Shown here: positions 54,632-63,515 of the stretch, piece after piece
Position numbering within the stretch: position 1 is the first letter of the stretch
Layout of the letters: each line of letters starts with the position of its first letter
Source of the DNA: an uncultured Eubacteriales bacterium
GTDB lineage: Bacteria > Bacillota > Clostridia > Oscillospirales > QAMX01
Assembly: GCA_905205975.1 (NCBI GenBank)
Contig: CAJLFQ010000001.1
Span: 1 to 64,000, forward strand
DNA length: 64,000 nucleotides
Reading direction: 5' to 3'
Translations under genes and position numbers: made by a program
The notes under the pieces: model-generated
What the model was told of the DNA's origin: nothing
Seen by the model: only the letters and a program-made list of their open reading frames with translations
Databases searched by the model: none

Positions 54632-57436
54632 ATGAAACACACCCACCACAAAATGTATCGAAAAATGGCTGTCCGCAGTGTGCGCGGATCGATTGCACGC
54701 TTCCTGTCGATTCTGGCCATCGTGCTGGTCGGCAGCGGATTTTTAGCCGGGCTGCTCGCCACAAAGCCGGATATGCAGCGAACGGCGGACCGCTATGCGG
54801 ATGACTGTCATCTCTATGACATTCAAGTGCGCAGCACCTGGGGGCTGGACAGTGCGGATGTCGCCGCGCTGGAAGGTCTGCCGGGCGTCGAGCGCGTCAT
54901 GGCATGCGTCTCCAAAGACCTGATTCTGGAGACATCCGACGGCAGCGCTGTCACACGCCTCTACGGCGTCGATCTGACCCGCCCGGACAGCCTGATCAAC
55001 GGCTTCCGCCTGAAAGAAGGCCGGATGCCGGTATCCAAAGGCGAATGCCTGCTGGCTGTGCCGAATACGTACGAGGGCAGCCATTCGCTCGGCGAAGTCT
55101 TTACCCTTTCCGAAGACAACCGCGACTATGAAACGCTCGGCGAAACGGTCGCCTTCGATTCGCTGACCGTCGTCGGTCTGGTGGATACGCCGCAGTATAT
55201 GTCCATCGAAAGCGAACCCAGCACCGCAGGCAGCGGCAGCGTTCGGCTCATCATGTATGTTTTCCCGGAATGCTTCTCCATGGACGTCGCAACCGACGCC
55301 TTTCTGACGGTGAAAGGCGCCGCAGCACGAAATGCCTTCTCCGACGCCTACGGCGATCTGCTTGACGAGCAGACCGAGGCGGTCAAAACGCTGGCCGAAA
55401 CCCGGACGCAGAGCCGCTTTGACGAAAAGAAAAACGAAGCGTCGCGCGCGCTTGCAGATGCAAAAGCGGATTTTGAAGCGCGCAGCACGGAGACCGGCAG
55501 ACAACTGGCTGCGGCAGAGTCGGAACTCTTACAGGCGGCGCACGAGCTGTCGGCGGAGCGCGCCGCCCTACGCGATGTGCAGGCGTGGATGACGCCGGCG
55601 CAGCTTCAGGCGGCAGAGGCAAAGCTGGAAGAGGCGAGTGCCGCGCTGGAAAAAAGGCAGACGGCGCTGAATGACGCGCTGGAAGAAGCGGACGCGCAGC
55701 GCCAAACGGCAGAGGCGTCGTTCGCGGCATCGCAGGAAGCGCTGGACGCGCTGGAAAAACCCGAATGGATCCTCAGCGACCGCCGCTCAAACGTCAGCTA
55801 CCGGAGCTATAAAAGCAACTCCGAAAAGATGGCCGCCATCGCAAAGGTCTTCCCGGTCTTCTTCTTTTTGGTGGCGGCGCTCGTAGCCCTGACGACCATG
55901 ACGCGCATGGTCGAGGAAGAACGCACACAGATCGGTATGCTGAAAGCCATCGGCTATTCCAAATCGCGCATTCTGGCCTATTATCTCGGATACAGCATCT
56001 TCGCGAGCCTTGCAGGCAGCGCGGCCGGCACGGTGCTCGGCTTCTACACGCTGCCGCCAGTGATTGCCAATGCCTACGGCATGATGTACACCCTGCCGAA
56101 GACGGTGATGGATTTCTACTGGGGCTATGCCGGTCTGATCGTTCTGATTTCGGTCGGCTGCACAACGGCTGCGACCGCAGCGGCCTGCCTGACGCAACTC
56201 TCGGAAAAACCGGCGGCGCTCATGCTGCCGAAAGCGCCGAAATCCGGCAAGCGCATCCTGCTTGAACACGTCCAATTCATCTGGCGCCGCATGGGCTTCA
56301 TCGCTAAGGTGACGGCGCGCAACATCTTCCGCTACAAAAAACGCCTGCTGATGACGGTTTTCGGCATCGCAGGCTGCACGGCGCTGTTGGTGACGGCGTT
56401 CGGCCTGCGCGATTCAATCCACGAAATCGTCGATCGCCAGTTCGGCGAACTGTATCAATATAACCTCACCCTCTACCTGACAGACGACGGCGTCACAGAA
56501 ACCAATGCGGCGCTCCACGCCTGCATGACCGACCCGTCCCGCATCACATCCTATGCACTTTTCCACAGTGAAAGCGTGCAGCTCAGCGCCAACGGCGAAC
56601 AGCAGCGCGTCACGCTGTATGCCCCACAGGAAACGGCGTCGCTCAAGGAAAACATCGTTCTGCGTGACCGGAAGACCCGTGACGACATCCCGTTCGGCGA
56701 AGACAGCGTTATCCTGACCGAAAAACTCGGCGAACAGCTGAACCTGTCCGTCGGCGACGCGGTCACGGTTGAAAACGCAGACGGCCGGAAGGCGTCGTTT
56801 GCGGTGACGGCATTTGCGGAAAACTATGTGACGGGCGCGATTTTCCTGCCGGCGGAACGCTATGCGAAGGCCTTCGGCACGGCGCCCTCATACCGGCTGG
56901 CACTGGCGAAAACGGCGGACGAATCGGAGGCCGCGCGGAACGCGCTGGCGTCCGACCTGCTCGATTCCGGCGGCGTGCTCATGACGCAGTTCTCGGAAAC
57001 CATCCGCGAAAGCTTTGAAAATACGGTCAAAAGCATCGACTACATCGTCGTCGTGCTGATTCTGGCGGCCGGTGCGCTGGCCATGATCGTCCTCTACAAC
57101 CTGACCAACATCAACATCTGCGAACGCGAAAAAGAACTGGCGACGATCAAAGTCCTCGGCTTCCACGAAAACGAAGTCGCCGCCTATATCTACCGCGAAA
57201 CGTCCGTGCTGGCGCTGCTCGGGATTCTGGCCGGGTTCGCATTCGGCGTCTGGCTGCATGCGTTTGTCGTCCGGACGGCAGAAGTGGACGCCGTGATGTT
57301 CGGGCGGACGCTCAGCGGGTGCAGCCTCCTGTATGCGGCGATTGTCACCGTTGTCTTTACGGCGCTGGTGGATCTCATCATGCTGCCGAAACTCAAAAAA
57401 ATCGACATGGCGAAATCCATGAAAGCAAATGAATAG
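54632..57436 (+). CDS. FtsX/MacB-type permease with large extracellular coiled coil
   Basis: 934 residues. One helix at about 20-42, an external beta-rich region, a coiled coil of about 120 residues (roughly 262-380; ADAKADFEARSTETGRQL...), then a FtsX-type helix trio at about 405-540, a second soluble part, and a second FtsX domain with helices at about 800-930. The coiled coil is unusual for a MacB-type permease and could reach across the wall to a partner. ATG 54632 is chosen from AGGT at -10; ATG 54611 overlaps the ATPase stop. Confidence 0.88.
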   Translation: MKHTHHKMYRKMAVRSVRGSIARFLSILAIVLVGSGFLAGLLATKPDMQRTADRYADDCHLYDIQVRSTWGLDSADVAALEGLPGVERVMACVSKDLILETSDGSAVTRLYGVDLTRPDSLINGFRLKEGRMPVSKGECLLAVPNTYEGSHSLGEVFTLSEDNRDYETLGETVAFDSLTVVGLVDTPQYMSIESEPSTAGSGSVRLIMYVFPECFSMDVATDAFLTVKGAAARNAFSDAYGDLLDEQTEAVKTLAETRTQSRFDEKKNEASRALADAKADFEARSTETGRQLAAAESELLQAAHELSAERAALRDVQAWMTPAQLQAAEAKLEEASAALEKRQTALNDALEEADAQRQTAEASFAASQEALDALEKPEWILSDRRSNVSYRSYKSNSEKMAAIAKVFPVFFFLVAALVALTTMTRMVEEERTQIGMLKAIGYSKSRILAYYLGYSIFASLAGSAAGTVLGFYTLPPVIANAYGMMYTLPKTVMDFYWGYAGLIVLISVGCTTAATAAACLTQLSEKPAALMLPKAPKSGKRILLEHVQFIWRRMGFIAKVTARNIFRYKKRLLMTVFGIAGCTALLVTAFGLRDSIHEIVDRQFGELYQYNLTLYLTDDGVTETNAALHACMTDPSRITSYALFHSESVQLSANGEQQRVTLYAPQETASLKENIVLRDRKTRDDIPFGEDSVILTEKLGEQLNLSVGDAVTVENADGRKASFAVTAFAENYVTGAIFLPAERYAKAFGTAPSYRLALAKTADESEAARNALASDLLDSGGVLMTQFSETIRESFENTVKSIDYIVVVLILAAGALAMIVLYNLTNINICEREKELATIKVLGFHENEVAAYIYRETSVLALLGILAGFAFGVWLHAFVVRTAEVDAVMFGRTLSGCSLLYAAIVTVVFTALVDLIMLPKLKKIDMAKSMKANE

Positions 57437-57454
57437 GCGAAAGGGGCATGTTCG

Positions 57455-58030
57455 ATGAACATCGTCAAAAAAGCAAAATGCATCCACATCGTGATCTCTG
57501 CCATTCTGATGGCCGTCGGACTCTGCCTGATTCTCTGGCCGGTCAGCTTTGCATCGCTGATCTGCTGGTTTATCGGTGCGGTCTGCGTGCTGATCGGCGT
57601 CGCAAAACTGATCGGTTATTTTTCCAACGACATCTACCGGCTGGCCTTCCAATTTGACTTGGCGCTCGGCATTTTCACCATCCTGCTCGGCGTCCTGCTG
57701 CTGTCGCATGCAGAGGCGGTCATCACGGCGATCCCTGTGCTGACCGGGTTGTATGTCATCGTAGACTGCGTTTTCAAACTGCAAACCGCATTTGACGCAC
57801 GCCGGTTCGGTCTGCGCAGCTGGTGGGCGATCCTGCTCGGCGCCATGCTGGCGGGTCTGTGCGGCGTGCTGCTCATCCTGAACCCGTTTGCCGGCAGCCG
57901 CGTTCTGGCGACTTTCCTGGGCATCTCCCTGATGGCCGACGGCCTGCTGAACATCTGCATCACCGCCAACACCGTCAAGGTAGTGGACAAGAAGAAACAC
58001 ATCGAGGCCGACTATGAAATCCGCGATTAA
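57455..58030 (+). CDS. HdeD-like DUF308 membrane protein
   Basis: 191 residues, six predicted short helices in three pairs, with repeating LxxGxxxLxxxP-like turns (LILWPVSFASLICWFIGA, LLLSHAEAVITAIPVLTG, LLILNPFAGSRVLATFLG). It matches the DUF308/HdeD acid-resistance membrane family. Overlaps the hydrolase gene by 17 bases. Role unknown; context suggests lipid or envelope stress. Confidence 0.87.
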   Translation: MNIVKKAKCIHIVISAILMAVGLCLILWPVSFASLICWFIGAVCVLIGVAKLIGYFSNDIYRLAFQFDLALGIFTILLGVLLLSHAEAVITAIPVLTGLYVIVDCVFKLQTAFDARRFGLRSWWAILLGAMLAGLCGVLLILNPFAGSRVLATFLGISLMADGLLNICITANTVKVVDKKKHIEADYEIRD

Positions 58031-58997
58031 AACGGTTTCGGAACGGTTTACCGTCTGCTCAGAGCAGGACGGTCTGGCGCTCGCCGGGATTGCCGTCTAC
58101 CCGGAGAACATGGTGCCAACAGCAGTGCTTCAGATTTCACACGGCATGATCGAACACAAAGAGCGGTACCTGCCGTTCATGCAGTGGATGGCGGAACACG
58201 GCGTCGCCTGCGTCATCCACGATCACCGGGGTCATGGAGAAAGCGTCTTCTCGCCGGCTGAGCTGGGCTATTTCGGCGAAAACGGCGGCGACGCGCTGGT
58301 GCGCGACCTCTATCAGGTGACGGGATGGGCGAAACGGCGGTTCGGCCGCCTGCCGTTCTTCCTGCTCGGCCACAGCATGGGCTCTTTGGCGGCGCGGGCC
58401 TATGTCCGGCATTACGGCCGGGCGCTGGACGGCCTGATTGTCTGCGGCTCACCAAGCCGCAGAACCGGCGCATCTTCGGCGGAACGGATTCTGGGGCGCC
58501 TCACGCGGGACGAACACCGGCGCAATCCGAAGTTCGACCGCCTGTTTGCGGATCTCTTTGAACGCCCATACCGCAGCGAAAACCTGCCGTATGCATGGAT
58601 CTGCTCCGACCGCGCCGTGGTCGAGGCGCACAACGAGGATCCGCTCTGTACGTTTACCTTCACGGTGAACGGCTATCGCTCGCTGTTCTGGCTGATGCAT
58701 GAGGCTTACGATATGCCGCGGGATTCCGCAGCCTGCCCGGATCTGCCGGTGCGATTCATCTCCGGCGCTGACGACGTCTGCCTGATCAGCCGCCGCCGCT
58801 TTGCCGACGCGGTGGAAACCATGCGCAGAGCCGGATACCGGAACGTGACCGCCCGCCTGTTCCCGGGGATGCGGCACGAGATCCTGCTGGAATCAGGCTG
58901 CCTGCGCGTTTATCACGACATTCTGCGCTTTATAACCCCTAATGCGGGGATAGAAAACGCTCAGCCGGAGGCTGACGCATCGGAGGAAAGCAAATGA
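58014..58997 (+). CDS. Lysophospholipase/monoacylglycerol lipase-type alpha/beta hydrolase
   Basis: 327 residues, cytoplasmic. Nucleophile S121 in GHSMGS; oxyanion region HGMIEHKERY and HDHRGHGES; acid Asp in SGADD; His in MRHEIL. Typical of the Serine aminopeptidase S33 or PldB/MGL class that removes acyl groups from glycerolipids. It sits between DUF308 and a lipid-type GT4, in translational overlap with both, fitting lipid turnover. Confidence 0.93.
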   Translation: MKSAIKTVSERFTVCSEQDGLALAGIAVYPENMVPTAVLQISHGMIEHKERYLPFMQWMAEHGVACVIHDHRGHGESVFSPAELGYFGENGGDALVRDLYQVTGWAKRRFGRLPFFLLGHSMGSLAARAYVRHYGRALDGLIVCGSPSRRTGASSAERILGRLTRDEHRRNPKFDRLFADLFERPYRSENLPYAWICSDRAVVEAHNEDPLCTFTFTVNGYRSLFWLMHEAYDMPRDSAACPDLPVRFISGADDVCLISRRRFADAVETMRRAGYRNVTARLFPGMRHEILLESGCLRVYHDILRFITPNAGIENAQPEADASEESK

Positions 58998-60166
58998 AAA
59001 TTCTGATGGTCATCGATCAGTTCTACGCAGCCAACAACGGGATGACGATTTCCGCGCGGCGTTTTGCCGAGGTCCTGCGCCAGCACGGCCATGAAGTCCG
59101 GATTGCGTCCACCGGAAAGCCGGAGCAGCTCAGCGAAGGCGAAACGGCTTACCTGATGGAAAAGCAGTATATCCCCGTGTTTGACAAGCTGGTCTCTTCC
59201 CAGGGGATGACGTTTGCCAAAACGGACGAGAAGCTGCTGGAAGAGGGCATCGCATGGGCCGACATCGTCCACTTCTTGGTGCCGTTTGCCCTGACGCACC
59301 ACGGCCTCAAAATCGCCGAGCGAATGCACAAACCGTTTACCGCGGCGTTCCACGTCCAGCCGGAAAACGTCTCGTCGTCCATCCATCTGGGCAAAGTGGA
59401 TTTTGTCAATGCGGGCATTTACCACTGGTTCCACTATTACGTCTATAAAAAATGCGAACATATCCACTGCCCTAGCCAGTTTATCGCGGATGAACTCCGG
59501 AAGCACGGCTATACCGGGCAGCTCCATGTGATTTCCAACGGCATTGACCCCGATTTTGTCTACCGCAAACTGCCGAAAGATGCGTCGCTGGCCGGAAAAT
59601 TCGTGATTCTGATGGTCGGCAGGCTGTCCATTGAAAAACGGCAGGACGTTTTGATTGGCGCCGTCGCAAAAAGCAGACACCGCGATGAGATCCAGCTTGT
59701 GCTGGCGGGAAAAGGTCCGCGGCAGGAGGCGCTTGAAAAACAGGCGGACCAGCTGGGGCTTTCCGTCCGGTTCGGTTTCTATCCGAAACCGCAGCTTCTG
59801 GATCTGATCGCGATGAGCGATCTCTACGTCCACGCGGCAGACATGGAAATCGAAGCCATGAGCTGCATGGAGGCATTTGCAGGCGGGCTGGTTCCGATCA
59901 TCGCCAACAGCCCCAAAAGCGCGACGCCGCAGTTTGCGATCGATTCGCGCAGCCTCTTTGAAGCGGGCAACAGCAGCGATCTGGCGGATCACATCGATTA
60001 CTGGTTCGAGCATCCGGAGGAACGGCAGCAGATGGAGCACGCCTACGCCGAACTGGCGAAGCAGTACAACCTCGAGCAGTGTGTCCGTCAGGCGGAAGCC
60101 ATGTTTGAACAGGCGATTGCCGAAAACAAAGAAAATGCCCAGCCGGCAGAGGCAGCGCCGGTATGA
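58994..60166 (+). CDS. GT4 glycosyltransferase, probably lipid glucosylation
   Basis: 390 residues, GT-B fold. N-domain start MKILMVIDQFYAANNGMTISARRFAEVL, nucleotide-sugar region GRLSIEKRQDVLI, and the E-x7-E active-site motif MEIEAMSCMEAFAGG. Closest to diacylglycerol glucosyltransferases, which use a diacylglycerol acceptor. ATGA overlap with the previous gene; PlsC follows by ATGA overlap. The exact acceptor is inferred. Confidence 0.92.
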   Translation: MKILMVIDQFYAANNGMTISARRFAEVLRQHGHEVRIASTGKPEQLSEGETAYLMEKQYIPVFDKLVSSQGMTFAKTDEKLLEEGIAWADIVHFLVPFALTHHGLKIAERMHKPFTAAFHVQPENVSSSIHLGKVDFVNAGIYHWFHYYVYKKCEHIHCPSQFIADELRKHGYTGQLHVISNGIDPDFVYRKLPKDASLAGKFVILMVGRLSIEKRQDVLIGAVAKSRHRDEIQLVLAGKGPRQEALEKQADQLGLSVRFGFYPKPQLLDLIAMSDLYVHAADMEIEAMSCMEAFAGGLVPIIANSPKSATPQFAIDSRSLFEAGNSSDLADHIDYWFEHPEERQQMEHAYAELAKQYNLEQCVRQAEAMFEQAIAENKENAQPAEAAPV

Positions 60167-60981
60167 GCGGAGAAGACATCCGCCCCGACCTGCGGGAAGA
60201 CGCAGAGGCCCCGGCTTACCGGACGGAATCCGCCGACGAACACGTCTTCCATATGTGGGAACCGTTGAAATTTGAGACGAAAGCCGGGTATGACTACTGC
60301 CGGAAAGCGTGGTATCTCTGCGCGCTGACGGCGGTTGTCCGGACGTTTGCGTTCGTCGTGCTGCAAATTTATGAGCGCCTGATCCTCGGGTACCGCGTCG
60401 TCGGACGGGAAAACCTGAAGCCGCTCCGCGGAAAAGGCGCCGTCACCGTCTGCAACCACGTCCATCCGCTCGACTGCACGATGGTGGACCTGGCGCTCTA
60501 CCCCAAGCGGACGTATTACCTCACGCTGGAGAGCAACTTCCGCATCCCCGGCATCCGCCATCTGATCCGCGTTCTGGGCGGCGTCCCGCTGCCCGGACAG
60601 CCCAAACGGATGCTGGAGATGTTCCGCGCCATGGGGGAAGCCGCCGACGGCGGCGCCGTTGTCCATATCTATCCGGAGGGCGTGCTGATTCCCTACTGCG
60701 AGACGCTGCGGCCCTTCAAAAACGGTGCGTTTCGCTTTGTCGCGCAGAAACAGCTGCCTGTCGTTCCGATGGTCATCACGCAGCGGCAGCCGAAAGGCCT
60801 GTACCGCTTGCTCAAACGGAAGCCGTGCCTGACGCTGAACATCCTGCCGGCGCAGATGCCGGACGGCGCGATGAAGCCGAAAGCCGCAGCCGCGGCGCTG
60901 GCATCCGAGTGCCGCATTGCCATGCAGCACCGCATGGATCTCTGCCGGAAAAACGAAACAAAAGGTGGATCGACCGCATGA
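60163..60981 (+). CDS. 1-acylglycerol-3-phosphate acyltransferase (PlsC type)
   Basis: 272 residues with one N-terminal helix (about 48-68). HX4D motif H99-x4-D104 in NHVHPLD; GVPLPGQPKR and YPEGVLIPY (motif III) follow. It transfers an acyl chain to lysophosphatidate or a related lysolipid. The long acidic N terminus (SGEDIRPDLREDAEA) is unusual. Coupled by ATGA overlaps to GT4 and CmpB. Confidence 0.92.
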   Translation: MSGEDIRPDLREDAEAPAYRTESADEHVFHMWEPLKFETKAGYDYCRKAWYLCALTAVVRTFAFVVLQIYERLILGYRVVGRENLKPLRGKGAVTVCNHVHPLDCTMVDLALYPKRTYYLTLESNFRIPGIRHLIRVLGGVPLPGQPKRMLEMFRAMGEAADGGAVVHIYPEGVLIPYCETLRPFKNGAFRFVAQKQLPVVPMVITQRQPKGLYRLLKRKPCLTLNILPAQMPDGAMKPKAAAAALASECRIAMQHRMDLCRKNETKGGSTA

Positions 60982-61793
60982 ATCAAACACTCTATGAGGC
61001 CATTGCCGTGGTTTTCTGCTACGGCTTTCTGGGCTGGTGCGCAGAGGTTGTCTTTGCCGCCTGCACCAAAGGAAAATTTGTCAACCGCGGGTTTCTCTGC
61101 GGGCCGATCTGCCCGATCTACGGCGTCGGCGTCCTGATCGTCACGACGCTGCTGGAACCTGTGCGGGAGAATCTGGCGCTTCTGTTCATCGGCTCGACAC
61201 TCCTGACCAGCCTGCTCGAATGGCTGACAGGCTTCCTGCTGGAAAAAATCCTCCATCAGAAATGGTGGGACTATTCCAACATGCCGCTGAACATCGGCGG
61301 CTATATCTGCCTGCGCTTCTCGCTCGTCTGGGGCATCGCCTGTATGCTGGTTGTGCGCGTCGTACATCCGGCCGTGATGAAGCTGCTGCGTCTGATCCCG
61401 GTATCCATCGGCGTGCCGGTGGAAATCGGACTGATCGGCGTCATTCTCGTAGACTTCGTTGTGACGTTCATCGGTGTCCTCCATCTGGGCAGCCGGATGA
61501 AGCGTCTGGCAGAGCTGGACGAGGCGCTGCATGTCGTCTCGGATGCGCTGGGCGAAAGTCTGGCCAGCCACGCGCTCTCCGCAAAGGAGAAAAACGCCCG
61601 GTTTGCAGCCGAGATGAATGCAAAGCATCCGGAACTCCGCGAACGCTACGAACGGTATAAAGCGCTTGCGGCGCAGAAAAACTTTACGCATAACCGCATC
61701 CTGCGCGCCTTCCCGAATATCCAGAAGGGCCGCTATGCCAAGCTGATTCAGGATATCAAAGACAACCAGAACCGCAAAAAACATCAGGCTTAA
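60978..61793 (+). CDS. CmpB family putative ABC-type membrane protein
   Basis: 271 residues. Four or five membrane helices match the ABC_trans_CmpB family: FCYGFLGWCAEVVFAA, GFLCGPICPIYGVGV, KWWDYSNMPLNIGGYICLRFS. The last 80 residues are charged and helical. Its name is historical; no ATPase partner is known, and the family often accompanies lipid or envelope genes. It ends the operon. Confidence 0.9.
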   Translation: MNQTLYEAIAVVFCYGFLGWCAEVVFAACTKGKFVNRGFLCGPICPIYGVGVLIVTTLLEPVRENLALLFIGSTLLTSLLEWLTGFLLEKILHQKWWDYSNMPLNIGGYICLRFSLVWGIACMLVVRVVHPAVMKLLRLIPVSIGVPVEIGLIGVILVDFVVTFIGVLHLGSRMKRLAELDEALHVVSDALGESLASHALSAKEKNARFAAEMNAKHPELRERYERYKALAAQKNFTHNRILRAFPNIQKGRYAKLIQDIKDNQNRKKHQA

Positions 61794-61802
61794 CCAAAAC
61801 TC

Positions 61803-61844
61803 AAACAGCCCGCCGCAAAGGAAATCTTTGCAGCGGGCTGTTTT
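61803..61844 (+). terminator. Terminator of the envelope operon
   Basis: AAACAGCCCGC...GCGGGCTGTTTT with an inner AAAG/CTTT pair. Confidence 0.9.
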
Positions 61845-61902
61845 GCTGTATCGGCGGGCGGCTGATGCCGGATGCTCAAAGGCGCCGGCGCCCACGGGAA
61901 AA

Positions 61903-62529
61903 TCAGTCGAAGGGAACGACCCAATCGGGCGATTCGTTGGCGTCGAAGCACATCAGGATCTGTTCGCGCGTGTTTTTTTCGACGGCGAGCGGCGACGGGA
62001 GCTCATCCCGGCCGAAGAAGCGGCAGGCTGTCGTTTCGGCGTTGGGCGCAAAGGTTCCGCCGCCGGTCACGGCGCAGCGGATGAATACCTTGACGATGCC
62101 GTAGGCGTAGCGGGGCGTATTGTGACGGTTGCGGTCCTGCACGGCGATCAGCCGGTCGGCGGCAACGTGCAGTCCGGCTTCTTCCAGCGTTTCCTTGACG
62201 GCGTTGCCGCCGACGGATTGGTTGACGTCGCACCAGCCGCCGGGCAGCGCCCATGTGCCGTTCTGCTCCTGCACCAGCAGGATCTTGCCGTCCTGGAAGA
62301 CGGCGGCACGCGTATCGACTTTCGGCGTCTGATAGCCGGTTTCACCGCAGAAAAGATCCTGCACCTTTTCCAGCGGCAGATCGGTCTGCGCGGCGACCAT
62401 TTCTGCGGCAATCGCGCGGAGCCGCGTATACCGCTCGATGTCGAACGGGTTTTGCCCATAGGCCAGCCCAGCCTGCGCCAGACTCTGAATTTCAACGGCC
62501 CAGTCCAGCCATTGATCTTTGGCAATCAT
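61903..62529 (-). CDS. Nudix hydrolase with N-terminal helical domain
   Basis: 208 residues. About 60 N-terminal helical residues (the Nudix hydrolase N-terminal domain) precede the fold. The Nudix box GGWCDVNQSVGGNAVKETLEEAG keeps the key EE pair but has Gln for the first Glu and Lys for Arg. Related proteins hydrolyse ADP-ribose or CDP-choline-type compounds. It overlaps no gene and ends before the operon terminator; DUF368 lies upstream with 12 bases between them, so they are probably cotranscribed. Confidence 0.88.
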   Translation of the reverse strand: MIAKDQWLDWAVEIQSLAQAGLAYGQNPFDIERYTRLRAIAAEMVAAQTDLPLEKVQDLFCGETGYQTPKVDTRAAVFQDGKILLVQEQNGTWALPGGWCDVNQSVGGNAVKETLEEAGLHVAADRLIAVQDRNRHNTPRYAYGIVKVFIRCAVTGGGTFAPNAETTACRFFGRDELPSPLAVEKNTREQILMCFDANESPDWVVPFD

Positions 62530-62541
62530 GCAGCGCGCCCC

Positions 62542-63381
62542 CTATTCGGCATTTCGGGCGTAGAACCAGACGCCGACGGCCCCGGCGGCGAAGAGCAGGA
62601 TGCCGGCCGGAATCTCCAACCCGGACGGCACATGCGGCATGCTGGAGAAAATCTCCAGCACGGAGCCGAGCACGAAGCCGATGATGGCAAAATACGTCGG
62701 GCCGGGGTACTTGGACATCGCCTTTTCGAGCAGCTTTGTCGTCAGGAGAATCCCGGCGACAAGCCCCAGCCCAAGAGGCAGGAGGAACCAGAAGTCAAAT
62801 GTCGCCGGCTGAAGCGACGCCATGAATTTTTCGTGGATGGAAAACACCGCCAGAATCGAGGAAAAGCTGATGCCGGGCAGAACGAGCGCAACGGCCAGCG
62901 GCAGACCGAGCAAAAAGAGAATGCAGAACGTCTGGAAGCTGTGTCCTTCGACGGCGAAGAGATCTTTCGGGACGAGTGCCGTCGCCAGCGCAAGGCCGAA
63001 CCCGATCAGCAGAAAGAGCACGGAGACAAAGTTGAAGCCCCCGCGGGATTTCCGGACAAGCAGCGGGAAGCTGCCTGCGATGGCGCCTGCAAACAGGCAG
63101 AGCATCGGCACCTCCCAAAGTTCAACGAGCATCAGAAGCAGTTTTGAGCAGAGGACGAGACCGAGCAGACCGCCGACAGCAACCGTCAGCAGGAAAAGGC
63201 CGTTTTTCCACATGTCTTTGAAGAACTCGGCGACGGCCGCGATGAGCTGGTCATAGATGCCGAGGATGATGGCGGTTGTCCCGCCGCTGACGCCGGGGAT
63301 GAGCATGACGGCGCCGATGATAAAACCGTACAGGATGTTTTTGAACGCCGCCAGCAGGGACGGCTTCGCAATGTGTTTCAT
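62542..63381 (-). CDS. DUF368 family protein (PopT-type polyprenyl-phosphate transporter)
   Basis: 279 residues, eight or more membrane helices. The DUF368 signature is clear: MLIPGVSGGTTAIILGIYD at the N terminus and LALVLPGISFSSILAVF in the middle (inverted-repeat loops PGVSGG and PGISFS). DUF368 is known as a C55-isoprenyl phosphate recycling carrier (PopT) of the plasma membrane. ATG 63381 has GGAAGAA upstream; TTG 63396 is a weaker alternative. Confidence 0.93.
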   Translation of the reverse strand: MKHIAKPSLLAAFKNILYGFIIGAVMLIPGVSGGTTAIILGIYDQLIAAVAEFFKDMWKNGLFLLTVAVGGLLGLVLCSKLLLMLVELWEVPMLCLFAGAIAGSFPLLVRKSRGGFNFVSVLFLLIGFGLALATALVPKDLFAVEGHSFQTFCILFLLGLPLAVALVLPGISFSSILAVFSIHEKFMASLQPATFDFWFLLPLGLGLVAGILLTTKLLEKAMSKYPGPTYFAIIGFVLGSVLEIFSSMPHVPSGLEIPAGILLFAAGAVGVWFYARNAE

Positions 63382-63515
63382 CGTGCATTCTTCCAATCTG
63401 GTCTTGCGTGCAGCGGCACGTTTTTTTGAAAGCGGCAGTCATAGAAGGCGGCCGCAGGGTCATAGATTCAATATATGATGCAGTGCGGATTGGCATACGG
63501 AGAGGAGGCGGCGCA

